From a virus: a DNA stretch of 31,092 nt. Position numbers and translations under genes: made by a program. Numbering within the stretch: the stretch's first letter is position 1; each line of letters starts with the position of its first letter. Below the pieces are notes generated by a model. That model was not told the origin of the DNA. It searched no databases and worked only from the letters and a program-made list of their open reading frames with translations. The stretch lies in IMG/VR virus record IMGVR_UViG_3300030101_002780, positions 1 to 31,092 of that record; one strand, written 5' to 3'. This document shows, piece after piece, positions 22,659-29,143 of the stretch.

Positions 22659-23163
22659 GTTTATTAAGGACAAAATTTATGCTGGATCAATAAAAGAGAG
22701 AATACAAAAAAATATTGATATGGCTAAAGAAGTTGGAGAAACTTTAACTTGGGATCAATCAAAAAAACTTTTAAGAGAAATAGATAAACAAGAAATATGG
22801 GTAAACGACACATATCAGGTCAATATATTAAGAGGTAAAGATTGTGATCATTTAGTTCATAATAAATCTTTAAAAGGTAAATGTGATTATATTTCAATAA
22901 AGACACATAACAAAGAAGCCATAAGAGATTGGAGACACTTTCAACAAATTAAAAACGAATTGTGTGGAGAAGAAAGAGAGGCCATTGAGATATTTCCAGC
23001 TGAAAAAAGGCTGGTAGATACTGCAAATCAATATCATCTATGGGTTTTGCCTATTGGAGAAAGTATGTGTTTTGGTTTCACAACTCGAAAAGTAGATTAT
23101 ACTGAAAGACTAGGTGGCCTTAATAAAGCTGGACAGAGAGGTTTAAATGATTCTATTCGGTAA
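22651..23163 (+). CDS. DUF7694-like early protein, 170 aa
   Basis: The segment ISIKTHNKEAIRDWRHFQQI followed by KNELCGEEREAIEIFPAEKR and LVDTANQYHLWVLP matches, from memory, the DUF7694 pattern (DWR-x-x-Q-x-I-K-N-E ... EA-x-E-x-x-P-x-x-x-R-L-V-D-T-x-N-x-Y-H-L). This domain is common in phages, with no known function. GAGG lies five bases ahead of ATG. The next start overlaps its last codons. Confidence 0.75.
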   Translation: MDKFIKDKIYAGSIKERIQKNIDMAKEVGETLTWDQSKKLLREIDKQEIWVNDTYQVNILRGKDCDHLVHNKSLKGKCDYISIKTHNKEAIRDWRHFQQIKNELCGEEREAIEIFPAEKRLVDTANQYHLWVLPIGESMCFGFTTRKVDYTERLGGLNKAGQRGLNDSIR

Positions 23164-23287
23164 ATTTGTAATTAATAACAAAAAATGGAAACAAGACCTT
23201 AAAATCAAAAGCCTATATTATAGAACAGAAATAGTTATTTTTATAATAGCTTTTATTTTAGGTTTTATAATCGGAGTAATAATATGA
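23147..23287 (+). CDS. Small C-terminally anchored membrane protein, 46 aa
   Basis: ATG at 23147, stop TGA at 23285-23287 overlapping the next ATG (ATGA). Basic N-terminus (NKKWKQDLKIKS) then a single membrane helix IVIFIIAFILGFIIGVII at the C-terminus, so a tail-anchored inner-membrane protein. GAGAGG lies upstream. It fills the gap between 23163 and 23284. Role unknown, possibly early membrane effect or exclusion. Confidence 0.55.
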   Translation: MILFGKFVINNKKWKQDLKIKSLYYRTEIVIFIIAFILGFIIGVII

Positions 23288-23496
23288 GTGTAAAAGATAA
23301 AAGATTAGATTTTATAACTAAAATTTCTAAAAAAAGAAAATGGTCTTTTGGAGACAGTAACCCCTACTTTGATGAGGTTTATACCCATATGCCAAAGATA
23401 GAGGCCAATGATCTAAATGAGTACAAATGCAAACTAAAGGAAAGGAAAAAAAATGAAAAAGATCGGTTGCTTAATATTTCTTTTATTCCTGACTAA
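23284..23496 (+). CDS. Early protein, unknown function, 70 aa
   Basis: GGAG upstream of ATG. Highly charged (MSVKDKRLDFITKISKKRKW ... LKERKKNEKDRLLN), mostly helical. It overlaps the following lipoprotein gene by 44 bases. No recognisable motif; function unknown. Confidence 0.55.
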   Translation: MSVKDKRLDFITKISKKRKWSFGDSNPYFDEVYTHMPKIEANDLNEYKCKLKERKKNEKDRLLNISFIPD

Positions 23497-23758
23497 TTGT
23501 GCTTATAACCCAGTGATTGATACTGCTGGGAGAAGTGGCACATTTGATGAGGATAAGGCCAAAGAAATAACAAATGACTTACAACATTGTAAGACTCTTG
23601 CCAAAGATAACACAAACACTCTTTATGAAGGTGGCAAATATTTTTGGAATTATTATGTTAGAGCCTACACTTTATGGATAAGTCCTAAAGCAGAATATAA
23701 CTATAAAAAAATCTATAAAAATTGTATGACTAACAGAGGTCATTCAGTTATTCATTAG
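23453..23758 (+). CDS. Small lipoprotein
   Basis: Signal peptide MKKIGCLIFLLFLTN followed by lipobox cysteine C16 (LTNC) and Ala at +2, predicting lipid attachment and probably outer-membrane localisation. The mature part (~85 residues) has AYNPVIDTAGRSGTFDEDKA and two further cysteines (C46, C91) that could pair. AAGGA-type SD upstream. In an early operon, such a lipoprotein could act in superinfection exclusion. A role in lysis (outer-membrane spanin) is an alternative, less likely given distance from the lysis genes. Confidence 0.78.
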   Translation: MKKIGCLIFLLFLTNCAYNPVIDTAGRSGTFDEDKAKEITNDLQHCKTLAKDNTNTLYEGGKYFWNYYVRAYTLWISPKAEYNYKKIYKNCMTNRGHSVIH

Positions 23759-23768
23759 AAAGGACAAA

Positions 23769-24059
23769 ATGGATAGATTAAAAAAATCTGACCTTATATT
23801 TAAAGGAATGATTGTCAATTTTTTAGAAAAACCTGAATCTAAATTATTAGATCAAATTATTGGCAGAAAGTTCCAAAATATAAGGCTTGAGAGAAACATA
23901 ACTGTTGAGGCAGTTGTGGAAGACAACAAAGAATACTTTAACTCAACTCAAGATTTGTATAAGTTTGAGAGAGGTATTAAAACCAATGGGTCAAGGTTAT
24001 TTGCACTCGCTAAATATTATAAATATAATATTGTGCAATTAATCGACTCACTTAACTAG
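23769..24059 (+). CDS. XRE-like DNA-binding protein
   Basis: 96 residues with an HTH-like region at ~31-93 (IGRKFQNIRLERNITVEAVV, STQDLYKFERGIKTNGSRLF, LAKYYKYNIVQL). It lacks an effector domain. With the leftward XRE protein at 21506 it forms a pair of regulators on both sides of the control region, a Cro/CI-like arrangement. GAAAGGA upstream of ATG. Confidence 0.65.
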   Translation: MDRLKKSDLIFKGMIVNFLEKPESKLLDQIIGRKFQNIRLERNITVEAVVEDNKEYFNSTQDLYKFERGIKTNGSRLFALAKYYKYNIVQLIDSLN

Positions 24060-24067
24060 GAGGAAAA

Positions 24068-24874
24068 ATGTCAACAATAACAAGTCTAGACAAACATGGA
24101 AACACTTTAGAGTTTAATCCATATGAAAAAAAATATAGATACAAAGTAAATGGAGAAGTTAAAACAGGATGCACATCAATAATTGATCCTCGTTTTGGCA
24201 AAGCTGGGCTTATGGGTTGGGCAAAAAAACTACCCATAGAAGCACTTAAATGGCAAATGAGGGATGATGGTAAGCCTATTGATGAAATAGAAGCCTATAT
24301 ATCAAAACTTAAAACAAAGGTTGATGAACTTTCAATAAAGGATGCTAATATAGGAACTATGATGCATACTCTTTGTGAAGATTATATAACAGGAAAAAAG
24401 CCTGTCGCACCAACCACAGAACCATTAAAAACAATGTTCCCCAAGTTCACTCAATGGTGGGATAATATGAAAATAGAGGTTATTGAAACTGAAAAAACAT
24501 ATTATTCTGAGGAGTTAGATGCGTGTGGGACAGTTGATTTAATTTGTAAAATGAATGGCAAATTAGGATTAATAGATTTTAAAACATCAAAAACTATTGA
24601 TTATGCTAATTATGTAGTTCAATTATCTGCCTATCGGAAAATGATTATGGATAGCACAGATTATAAAATAGAATTTTTAGGATTAGTTAATATTCCTAAA
24701 GATGCAGGACTTCCAATTAACTTTAGGAAGATTAAAGTTAAGAATGATTATTTACAAGCCTTTAAATTGTGTAAGCAATTATTGGACTTTGAAAATGATT
24801 ACTCTAAACAATTAAGTGATTGGAAGAAGTTAATAAATAAACAAAAACGAGAAAAACAAAAACAGAAACAATAA
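24068..24874 (+). CDS. RecB-like PD-(D/E)XK nuclease
   Basis: 268 residues. Motifs: H100 (GTMMHTLCEDY, with E104), D157 (CGTVDLIC), D170-x-K172 (GLIDFKTSKT) and Q185-x3-Y189 (VVQLSAYRKM). This is the H...D...DxK...QxxxY order of the RecB/Cas4-like exonuclease branch. N-terminal ~60 residues include a TGCTSII-like segment; the C-terminus is basic (KQKREKQKQKQ). Likely acts in recombination or DNA processing with the following gene (24883-25350). AGGAGG precedes ATG. Confidence 0.82.
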   Translation: MSTITSLDKHGNTLEFNPYEKKYRYKVNGEVKTGCTSIIDPRFGKAGLMGWAKKLPIEALKWQMRDDGKPIDEIEAYISKLKTKVDELSIKDANIGTMMHTLCEDYITGKKPVAPTTEPLKTMFPKFTQWWDNMKIEVIETEKTYYSEELDACGTVDLICKMNGKLGLIDFKTSKTIDYANYVVQLSAYRKMIMDSTDYKIEFLGLVNIPKDAGLPINFRKIKVKNDYLQAFKLCKQLLDFENDYSKQLSDWKKLINKQKREKQKQKQ

Positions 24875-24882
24875 GGAAAAAC

Positions 24883-25350
24883 ATGACACAACAACAACAA
24901 ATGCCTTTTTGTGGACTTACATTAAAAATGTATTCTACAGGCAAACAAGCACCAAGTATGGAATATCAAGCCTCGTCAAACAAGGCACAGTTCCAATGCA
25001 CCTTAACAAAAAGAATGTATGGTATCTTTGACATTCAAAAATGGCTTAACACACCTGAAGTTCAGGCTTATGTTAGGTCAGGACATATGTTGAAGTGGGG
25101 TAGCAAAACAGAGCAAGGAGATGCAAATCAATATAACAATGGTATGCAATTGATGGTCACTTGCTATATGGTTAAACCTTTTCAAAAGAAAGGAACTAAC
25201 TTTGCAAAACCTATAGGTCAAACTATGCCACAAGCAACACCAATGGCCAGTGATCCAATGGATGATCAGTTGCCTCAAAGTGAGGTTGAATGGGCAAAGG
25301 AGAGTCCTACTGATTTTAACCCTGATCAATACGAACAAGAGTTAGGTTAA
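24883..25350 (+). CDS. Candidate ssDNA-binding / recombination partner protein, 155 aa
   Basis: An N-terminal beta-rich ~105-residue domain (CGLTLKMYSTGKQAPSMEYQ, MQLMVTCYMVKPF) then a Gln/Pro/Met/Asp-rich linker (PIGQTMPQATPMASDPMDDQ) and an acidic end (DFNPDQYEQELG). OB-like core plus flexible acidic tail is the plan of phage SSBs, and it lies directly downstream of the exonuclease. The usual DDDIPF tip is absent, so this is a suggestion only. AAGGA upstream; overlaps the next gene as TAATG. Confidence 0.5.
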   Translation: MTQQQQMPFCGLTLKMYSTGKQAPSMEYQASSNKAQFQCTLTKRMYGIFDIQKWLNTPEVQAYVRSGHMLKWGSKTEQGDANQYNNGMQLMVTCYMVKPFQKKGTNFAKPIGQTMPQATPMASDPMDDQLPQSEVEWAKESPTDFNPDQYEQELG

Positions 25351-25712
25351 TGCCTAGTTCTAATATCGATGCTCTCACTTTCGATAGGCAGAAGATAAAT
25401 ATTCTTTTAGATAAAAAGTCAAAAGATTTTACTGATGCCTACGATACCTTAACAGATATTGAAGATAGAGTTAAAGAACACAATGCAAGTCTTTATTTAA
25501 GTCATAAGAATGACACTGTTAAAAAATCGGTAGAGGAAATAAAAGCTCTTATAACAACTGACTCTGTGATGAGAGATTTGGTTAAAGAATTAAACCAAGC
25601 TAAAAAAAATCATCTTAAAACAAAAACAGAGTGGGATAAATTAAAAACTAAAATTATGCTTTTACAAAGTGAGTTAAAGCAAAGTTTAGAATTTAGCTCA
25701 ATGAGTCAGTGA
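25350..25712 (+). CDS. Coiled-coil early protein, 120 aa
   Basis: Mostly helical and charged: MPSSNIDALTFDRQKINILL at the start, then heptad-like KKSVEEIKALITTDSV and LVKELNQAKKNHLKTKTEWD. Last gene of the rightward unit, coupled to the upstream gene by TAATG. A convergence hairpin (25718-25737) follows. Function unknown. Confidence 0.55.
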   Translation: MPSSNIDALTFDRQKINILLDKKSKDFTDAYDTLTDIEDRVKEHNASLYLSHKNDTVKKSVEEIKALITTDSVMRDLVKELNQAKKNHLKTKTEWDKLKTKIMLLQSELKQSLEFSSMSQ

Positions 25713-25717
25713 TAATT

Positions 25718-25737
25718 TGTGGGGAGAAATCCCCACA
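25718..25737. terminator. GC-rich convergence hairpin (bidirectional terminator candidate)
   Basis: Arms TGTGGGG and CCCCACA with a 6-base loop, placed exactly between the converging early (+) operon and the late (-) unit. It lies between two stop codons (25710-25712 and 25739-25741), so it does not interfere with coding. Both sides lack a long T-run, so termination efficiency is uncertain. Confidence 0.65.
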
Positions 25738-25738
25738 C

Positions 25739-25975
25739 TTAATGCTTGGTAATATCAAGTCCACTTATATCAGTATCTTCTCTTATTAATTCATAAGTGT
25801 AATTATAATCAACAACTCTGACATCATCATATTGAGTTATTTCTCTAATTGTGTTTTGAACTCTTGGAAAGGTTGGAATATGATCAATAAATTTTAAACA
25901 TATCCAATGGCCATAAGGACTATACCTTGACTCAACTTGAAGTTCTAATTCTGTTATAACTGCATCTACCATCAT
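25739..25975 (-). CDS. Last leftward protein, unknown function, 78 aa
   Basis: Begins with two Met codons (MMVDAVITELELQVESRYSP). Beta-rich, with a YDDVRVVDYNYTYEL segment. No signal peptide or membrane segment. It is the last gene of the leftward unit, next to the convergence hairpin. No family recognised. Confidence 0.55.
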   Translation of the reverse strand: MMVDAVITELELQVESRYSPYGHWICLKFIDHIPTFPRVQNTIREITQYDDVRVVDYNYTYELIREDTDISGLDITKH

Positions 25976-26004
25976 TCAGATATAACATTATTAAAAAAGG
26001 ATTA

Positions 26005-26382
26005 CTACTTCTTACGCATAATATCAGCACCCTTAAGTCCATAAATCGCACTAACGACACCTATGAAAATTGCTTGATACCAATATGGTAGGTTTTTAAA
26101 ATATTCAAAAAATAAATCTAATTTATTACGTATTTCAGGATCGTCAGAGAACACAGACCAACCCAATAAAAGAATAGGCAAAGATACGAGAACAAGGACA
26201 AATTCGTCTTTCCAACCATTGTCATTACTTTCAATAACTTTTGCTTTGTATTCAATCTCGCCTTTCGCCATTTGCTCTGCGTGGTGCATTTGAGCATCTG
26301 ACATTAACTGTTTAGTTCGTTGTTTGTTTTGATAAATCTTTGCTCCTGTCTTTACACCCAGCGATAATAAATTCAACCACAT
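26005..26382 (-). CDS. Holin (GTA-type 3TM holin-like)
   Basis: 125 residues. A charged ~55-residue N-terminal part (VKTGAKIYQNKQRTKQLMSD, ...AEQMAKGEIEYKAKV) then two clear membrane segments, ~61-78 (FVLVLVSLPILLLGWSVF) and ~101-118 (WYQAIFIGVVSAIYGLKG). The order matches the GTA_holin_3TM-like family, in which the N-terminal part can also form a short helix. It should permeabilise the inner membrane so the M15 endolysin (28355-28834) can reach the cell wall. The endolysin is encoded ~2 kb upstream. Confidence 0.7.
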   Translation of the reverse strand: MWLNLLSLGVKTGAKIYQNKQRTKQLMSDAQMHHAEQMAKGEIEYKAKVIESNDNGWKDEFVLVLVSLPILLLGWSVFSDDPEIRNKLDLFFEYFKNLPYWYQAIFIGVVSAIYGLKGADIMRKK

Positions 26383-26384
26383 AA

Positions 26385-26678
26385 TTACTTTTCCTGTATT
26401 TTTTCTATAAGCATATCAATTGTGTGTTTAGCTTTGTTTAAATCTTGGATCTGCTCTTTTATATTTTTATGCTTTAAATTATATCTAGATATGTATTTTA
26501 CCACTTTGGTTTGACAAGCATTGAGATTATTGTCCATTGCATAATCTAAAGGTTGGATTTTTAGCTTCTTATACCAATCCCCTCCCACTTGCTCTGAAAA
26601 AGCAGAATCACTGCTCTGCGTGGCTCTATGGCTCTTTAAAAGGGTATTTTTAAGTTTATTTAGCTTTGAAGTACTCAT
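26385..26678 (-). CDS. DUF3310 protein (T7 gp1.7-like nucleotide kinase candidate)
   Basis: 97 residues from ATG at 26678, chosen because it overlaps the phosphoesterase stop as ATGA (a TTG start at 26696 would be longer). The C-terminal part has GGDWYKKLKIQPLDYAMDNN, KVVKYISRYNLKHKNI and LNKAKHTIDMLIEKI, which is the DUF3310 pattern (HY-x-x-x-x-I-Q-P-x-D-Y, KYI-x-R-Y-x-x-K, DL-x-K-A). In T7, gp1.7 has nucleotide-kinase activity. Whether that activity exists here is unknown. Confidence 0.78.
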   Translation of the reverse strand: MSTSKLNKLKNTLLKSHRATQSSDSAFSEQVGGDWYKKLKIQPLDYAMDNNLNACQTKVVKYISRYNLKHKNIKEQIQDLNKAKHTIDMLIEKIQEK

Positions 26679-27376
26679 ACGAGTTTTTTTATCCAATCTC
26701 CATTATTATTAAGTACCATAGGGAGTAATCTAGGTACACCATTTAATATAATTCCACAACCCAAAATAAACCTTGTTTTAAAATTCTTGGCATAGTTGAA
26801 GGCCATAGACTTCTGATTAATTAAACACCCAACATTCATTGCAAAGAATAAGTTATCAGGGTTTGCCCAATAGCTTATCAAAAACTTGGTGTGATAATGG
26901 CCTTGTACTGCCGACATACCCATAGTTTGCGATACCTTTAATATATCTGCTGACCTTCCATGAGTAAAAAAGCATCTTTTTCCATCTGACATTGTGAGAG
27001 TTAAATCATCAACCCATCTCCATTTTCTAGTTCCTAAAAATTCTCCATATGGTTTAAGAAATGCTTTTGACATTCCAAATTTTAAGGCTCGTCTATAAAC
27101 TAAACTACTATGATTAGAGTCCACTTCTACAACTTCAGGAAATATATCTTCTAATTGTTTTATATATTCTTTTGCTTTATCTAACTCGTGTCCAGCAGAA
27201 TACAAATCAGGATTGTGTTCGTGCATTGATATTGCGTGAAAATCTAACAGATCTCCAATATTAACAATCATATCAGGTTTAAATTGTTTTTTTATTTCTT
27301 TTAAAAATATTATGGAATCCTTATGTTGATAAGGCAGATGCATATCGCTGATAATTAAGATTTTTTTATTAGCCAT
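26675..27376 (-). CDS. Calcineurin-like metallophosphoesterase
   Basis: 233 residues with all metal-ligand motifs of the family: D11-M-H13 (ISDMHLPYQH), G41-D42 (IVNIGDLLDFH), N88-H89 (VEVDSNHSSL), H139 (FFTHGRS) and G159-H160-Y-H162 (VQGHYHTKFL). Likely a phosphodiesterase acting on nucleic acid or nucleotides. The substrate is not predictable. A hairpin (27373-27389) includes the ATG. It stands between the basic mini-protein cluster and DUF3310. Confidence 0.85.
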   Translation of the reverse strand: MANKKILIISDMHLPYQHKDSIIFLKEIKKQFKPDMIVNIGDLLDFHAISMHEHNPDLYSAGHELDKAKEYIKQLEDIFPEVVEVDSNHSSLVYRRALKFGMSKAFLKPYGEFLGTRKWRWVDDLTLTMSDGKRCFFTHGRSADILKVSQTMGMSAVQGHYHTKFLISYWANPDNLFFAMNVGCLINQKSMAFNYAKNFKTRFILGCGIILNGVPRLLPMVLNNNGDWIKKLV

Positions 27377-27389
27377 AGTTCAACTATGG
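27373..27389 (-). promoter_or_regulatory. Hairpin covering the phosphoesterase start codon
   Basis: Arms CCATAGT and ACTATGG with a 3-base loop pair perfectly. The start codon lies within the stem on the transcribed strand, and no clear Shine-Dalgarno sequence precedes it. This could lower or control initiation (inference). Confidence 0.4.
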
Positions 27390-27397
27390 GTTTACTA

Positions 27398-27583
27398 TTA
27401 ATTCACTAAAATGTAAAGGAGTTGACCTAGAACAAGCAAACCAACAACACCAAGTCCATATAAAATTCTGTCAATATCTTGTTTCATATGGTGCAGATGG
27501 TTTTTAATTACGAGATCGAGTTTTTGATTAACTAATTTAATCTTACCATCTAATTCTACAAATTTTTCTTTTGATGTTTTCAT
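27398..27583 (-). CDS. Small membrane-anchored coiled-coil protein, 61 aa
   Basis: A helical N-terminal region (FVELDGKIKLVNQKLDLVIK) with heptad-like repeats and a C-terminal hydrophobic segment (YGLGVVGLLVLGQLLYILVN) that should span the membrane. The layout is the reverse of an i-spanin and the size is small. It is coupled to the upstream 83-aa gene by TAATG at 27583. Possibly a lysis accessory protein or a fibre/entry factor; unproven. Confidence 0.55.
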   Translation of the reverse strand: MKTSKEKFVELDGKIKLVNQKLDLVIKNHLHHMKQDIDRILYGLGVVGLLVLGQLLYILVN

Positions 27584-27834
27584 TATTTCTTTTTACGAGT
27601 TTTTCTTCTTAAATCAAGATCATGTTTTCGTGAGCCACGTAAAAAACTGTTGACCCTTCCCATACTCCAACTGGCCATAGAAGTTTTAGGTCTACTTCCA
27701 CTTCCTAAAAAAGCACCTTGTCCTCTTCTATAAACTTTTTTTAATGTTCCGAGTGTTATATTTTTTCTGCTTTTTGCCTTGTTTCTTAAAATTGATATAA
27801 CTCTTGATGATAGTGGTTTTCTTCTAACTGCCAT
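27583..27834 (-). CDS. DUF5824-like basic protein, 83 aa
   Basis: KKVYRRGQGAFLGSGSRPKT and SMASWSMGRVNSFLRGSRKH match, from memory, the DUF5824 pattern (K-x-Y-x-x-G-x-GA-x-x-x-x-x-S-R-P ... W-A-x-x-R-V-x-S-F). The end LDLRRKTRKKK is strongly basic. Function unknown; in large marine phages such proteins are small and associated with structural regions. First of a cluster of tiny basic proteins. Confidence 0.65.
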   Translation of the reverse strand: MAVRRKPLSSRVISILRNKAKSRKNITLGTLKKVYRRGQGAFLGSGSRPKTSMASWSMGRVNSFLRGSRKHDLDLRRKTRKKK

Positions 27835-28007
27835 TATTTGTACCTCGCAACAAACATTGATCTTGGTATTCTTTGACCTTTTTTATAAGCATCTGACATA
27901 GCTCTGATAAGACTTGCTCTTTTTGATCTTTTTGCACCTTTAAGGCCTGATAAATATTTTTTAGGAATTTTTGTTTTTTTATCTTTTGCAACTTTACGTC
28001 TTTTCAT
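27834..28007 (-). CDS. Tiny basic protein, 57 aa (KYLSGLKG type)
   Basis: ATG at 28007 overlaps the upstream stop (ATGA at 28007-28004); stop TAA at 27836-27834 overlaps the next ATG. Core IPKKYLSGLKGAKRSKRASL and YKKGQRIPRSMFVARYK resembles short marine-phage proteins I recall with the 'KKYLxGLKG' motif. Fully basic, probably nucleic-acid- or virion-associated. It fills the gap in the gene track between 27834 and 28004. Confidence 0.6.
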   Translation of the reverse strand: MKRRKVAKDKKTKIPKKYLSGLKGAKRSKRASLIRAMSDAYKKGQRIPRSMFVARYK

Positions 28008-28186
28008 TTTCCAACACTCCTCATAGCTTTATTATGAGCAGATTTAAAAGTAGCACCTTTTTTCATAGCATTAGCCATAGATCGCATATGCTTTAACGAG
28101 TGATGTCTTGCGTGTGCTTTCATAGTCTTTTGTTGTCTTGCTTTAAGACCTTTAATAATTCCTGTGATTGATGCTACTTTAACCAT
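28004..28186 (-). CDS. Tiny basic His-rich protein, 60 aa
   Basis: MVKVASITGIIKGLKARQQK followed by KAHARHHSLKHMRSMANAMK and AHNKAMRSVGK. Basic and His/Lys-rich with a H-x-x-HM...M...G...AH...A pattern I recall from marine phages. Stop-to-start with the following tiny gene is immediate (TAAATG). Role unknown, plausibly nucleic-acid binding. Confidence 0.55.
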   Translation of the reverse strand: MVKVASITGIIKGLKARQQKTMKAHARHHSLKHMRSMANAMKKGATFKSAHNKAMRSVGK

Positions 28187-28255
28187 TTACTTCTTCTTAT
28201 TCTTTTTCTTTTTCTTTTTTTTCTTCTTAGGTTTCATACTATATCCATAAGCCAT
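28187..28255 (-). CDS. Tiny poly-lysine peptide, 22 aa
   Basis: ATG at 28255, stop TAA at 28189-28187, directly abutting the next start. MAYGYSMKP followed by a run of thirteen residues that are all Lys except one Asn. Short but in a tightly packed, same-strand gene run, and the run of AAR codons is maintained in frame. Could be a DNA condensation peptide or an mRNA-level element rather than a protein. Confidence 0.45.
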   Translation of the reverse strand: MAYGYSMKPKKKKKKKKKNKKK

Positions 28256-28256
28256 A

Positions 28257-28346
28257 TTATTTTCTCGCTTTCTTTTTCTTTTTCTTTTTACTCATAATAG
28301 CTTTTTGTAAAGCTGGTGGTAATTTCTTTTGTTTCTTTGTAAGCAT
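28257..28346 (-). CDS. Tiny basic peptide, 29 aa (LPPALQKAI type)
   Basis: ATG at 28346 with AGGAG five bases upstream, overlapping the endolysin stop region; stop TAA at 28259-28257. MLTKKQKKLPPALQKAI followed by a Lys-rich tail. Similar 'KKQKKLP-x-x-LQ-x-x-I' mini-proteins are common in phages, with unknown role. Good SD and tight spacing support expression. Confidence 0.55.
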   Translation of the reverse strand: MLTKKQKKLPPALQKAIMSKKKKKKKARK

Positions 28347-28354
28347 ATTATCTC

Positions 28355-28834
28355 CTAGTTTTGCATTTTACCATCTGACCATTTTGCATCAGGTAATCCA
28401 TTTGTATATGATTTGCCATCATATGTTAATACTTGTTTTCTATTAGAGCCATCTTTATATGAAACATGAATCCAACCTGAGTTAGCTTCTCCTGTATAAA
28501 ATTCTAAAATGAGTTGGTCAAAATCTACATTGTTTTCAATCCATAAAGCTACTTGTAAATTAGACACTCCTATAACTTCCATATCAACTGCTTCCCCAAG
28601 ACAATGTTGTGATGTTGCTTTGCTACCAATAGCTTCTGATAATTCAGGGCTTCTATATCCTGATGTAATAGTTACAGGCTTATCAAACTTTACTCTTACA
28701 GGCTCTAATACTTCATAACAAAGATCGCCTAAGTTTTTAATCTCTCCACTACCAGCTTTATTTTTAATACCTTTTCTTGTAGCTGTTTGAGATTTTTCCA
28801 TCTCCTCTAATGTAAAGTGTTTTGAAAGTTGCAT
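28355..28834 (-). CDS. Endolysin, peptidase M15 (D-Ala-D-Ala carboxypeptidase / L-Ala-D-Glu-like)
   Basis: 159 residues. N-terminal MQLSKHFTLEEMEKSQTATR followed by VTITSGYRSPELSEAIGSKA, then zinc-binding motifs SQHCLGEAVD (H77, D84) and GWIHVSY (H123). These are the M15_3-type ligands (SxHxxGxAxD, W-x-H-V-S). It cuts peptide bridges in peptidoglycan. No N-terminal signal, so export depends on the holin (26005-26382). The presence of both indicates active lysis of a Gram-negative host. Confidence 0.88.
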   Translation of the reverse strand: MQLSKHFTLEEMEKSQTATRKGIKNKAGSGEIKNLGDLCYEVLEPVRVKFDKPVTITSGYRSPELSEAIGSKATSQHCLGEAVDMEVIGVSNLQVALWIENNVDFDQLILEFYTGEANSGWIHVSYKDGSNRKQVLTYDGKSYTNGLPDAKWSDGKMQN

Positions 28835-28843
28835 CTAAACTCC

Positions 28844-29143
28844 TTATGGTTTAGGATATTTTGTTTTAACTGCCTGTCTTTTTTCTTGTAATTCAGTAAG
28901 TGTATCGCCACCATCTAGTAGTGCGTGAATACAATCTTCATGTGTTGGGTATTCTGATTGTCTATTTCTTTTCCATTCTTCAGCATCATATTCAGCTTGA
29001 ACTTCAACCATTTTAGCTTCTATGTCAGCTTTAGAAATAGGTGTTGTACCATTGTGCCAAGTAATTTCACAAGTGTTAATATCTTCTCCATTTACAGATA
29101 CTTCTGCATTAGGATTAATTTTAAGTATTGCTTTTATAATCAT
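28844..29143 (-). CDS. Fibre-associated small protein, 99 aa (XkdW-like)
   Basis: ITWHNGTTPISKADIEAKMV and EVQAEYDAEEWKRNRQSEYP, then a HALLDGGDTLTELQ region match the small proteins found next to tail-fibre genes (XkdW-like). These are probably fibre chaperones or attachment factors, related to DUF4376/tail-fibre assembly proteins. Overlaps the upstream gene as ATGA. Role inferred by family pattern and position. Confidence 0.6.
   Translation of the reverse strand: MIIKAILKINPNAEVSVNGEDINTCEITWHNGTTPISKADIEAKMVEVQAEYDAEEWKRNRQSEYPTHEDCIHALLDGGDTLTELQEKRQAVKTKYPKP

Noticed and set aside
25078-25338. 86-codon minus frame
   Set aside because: Antisense to the candidate SSB gene in a + strand operon; no signal or support.
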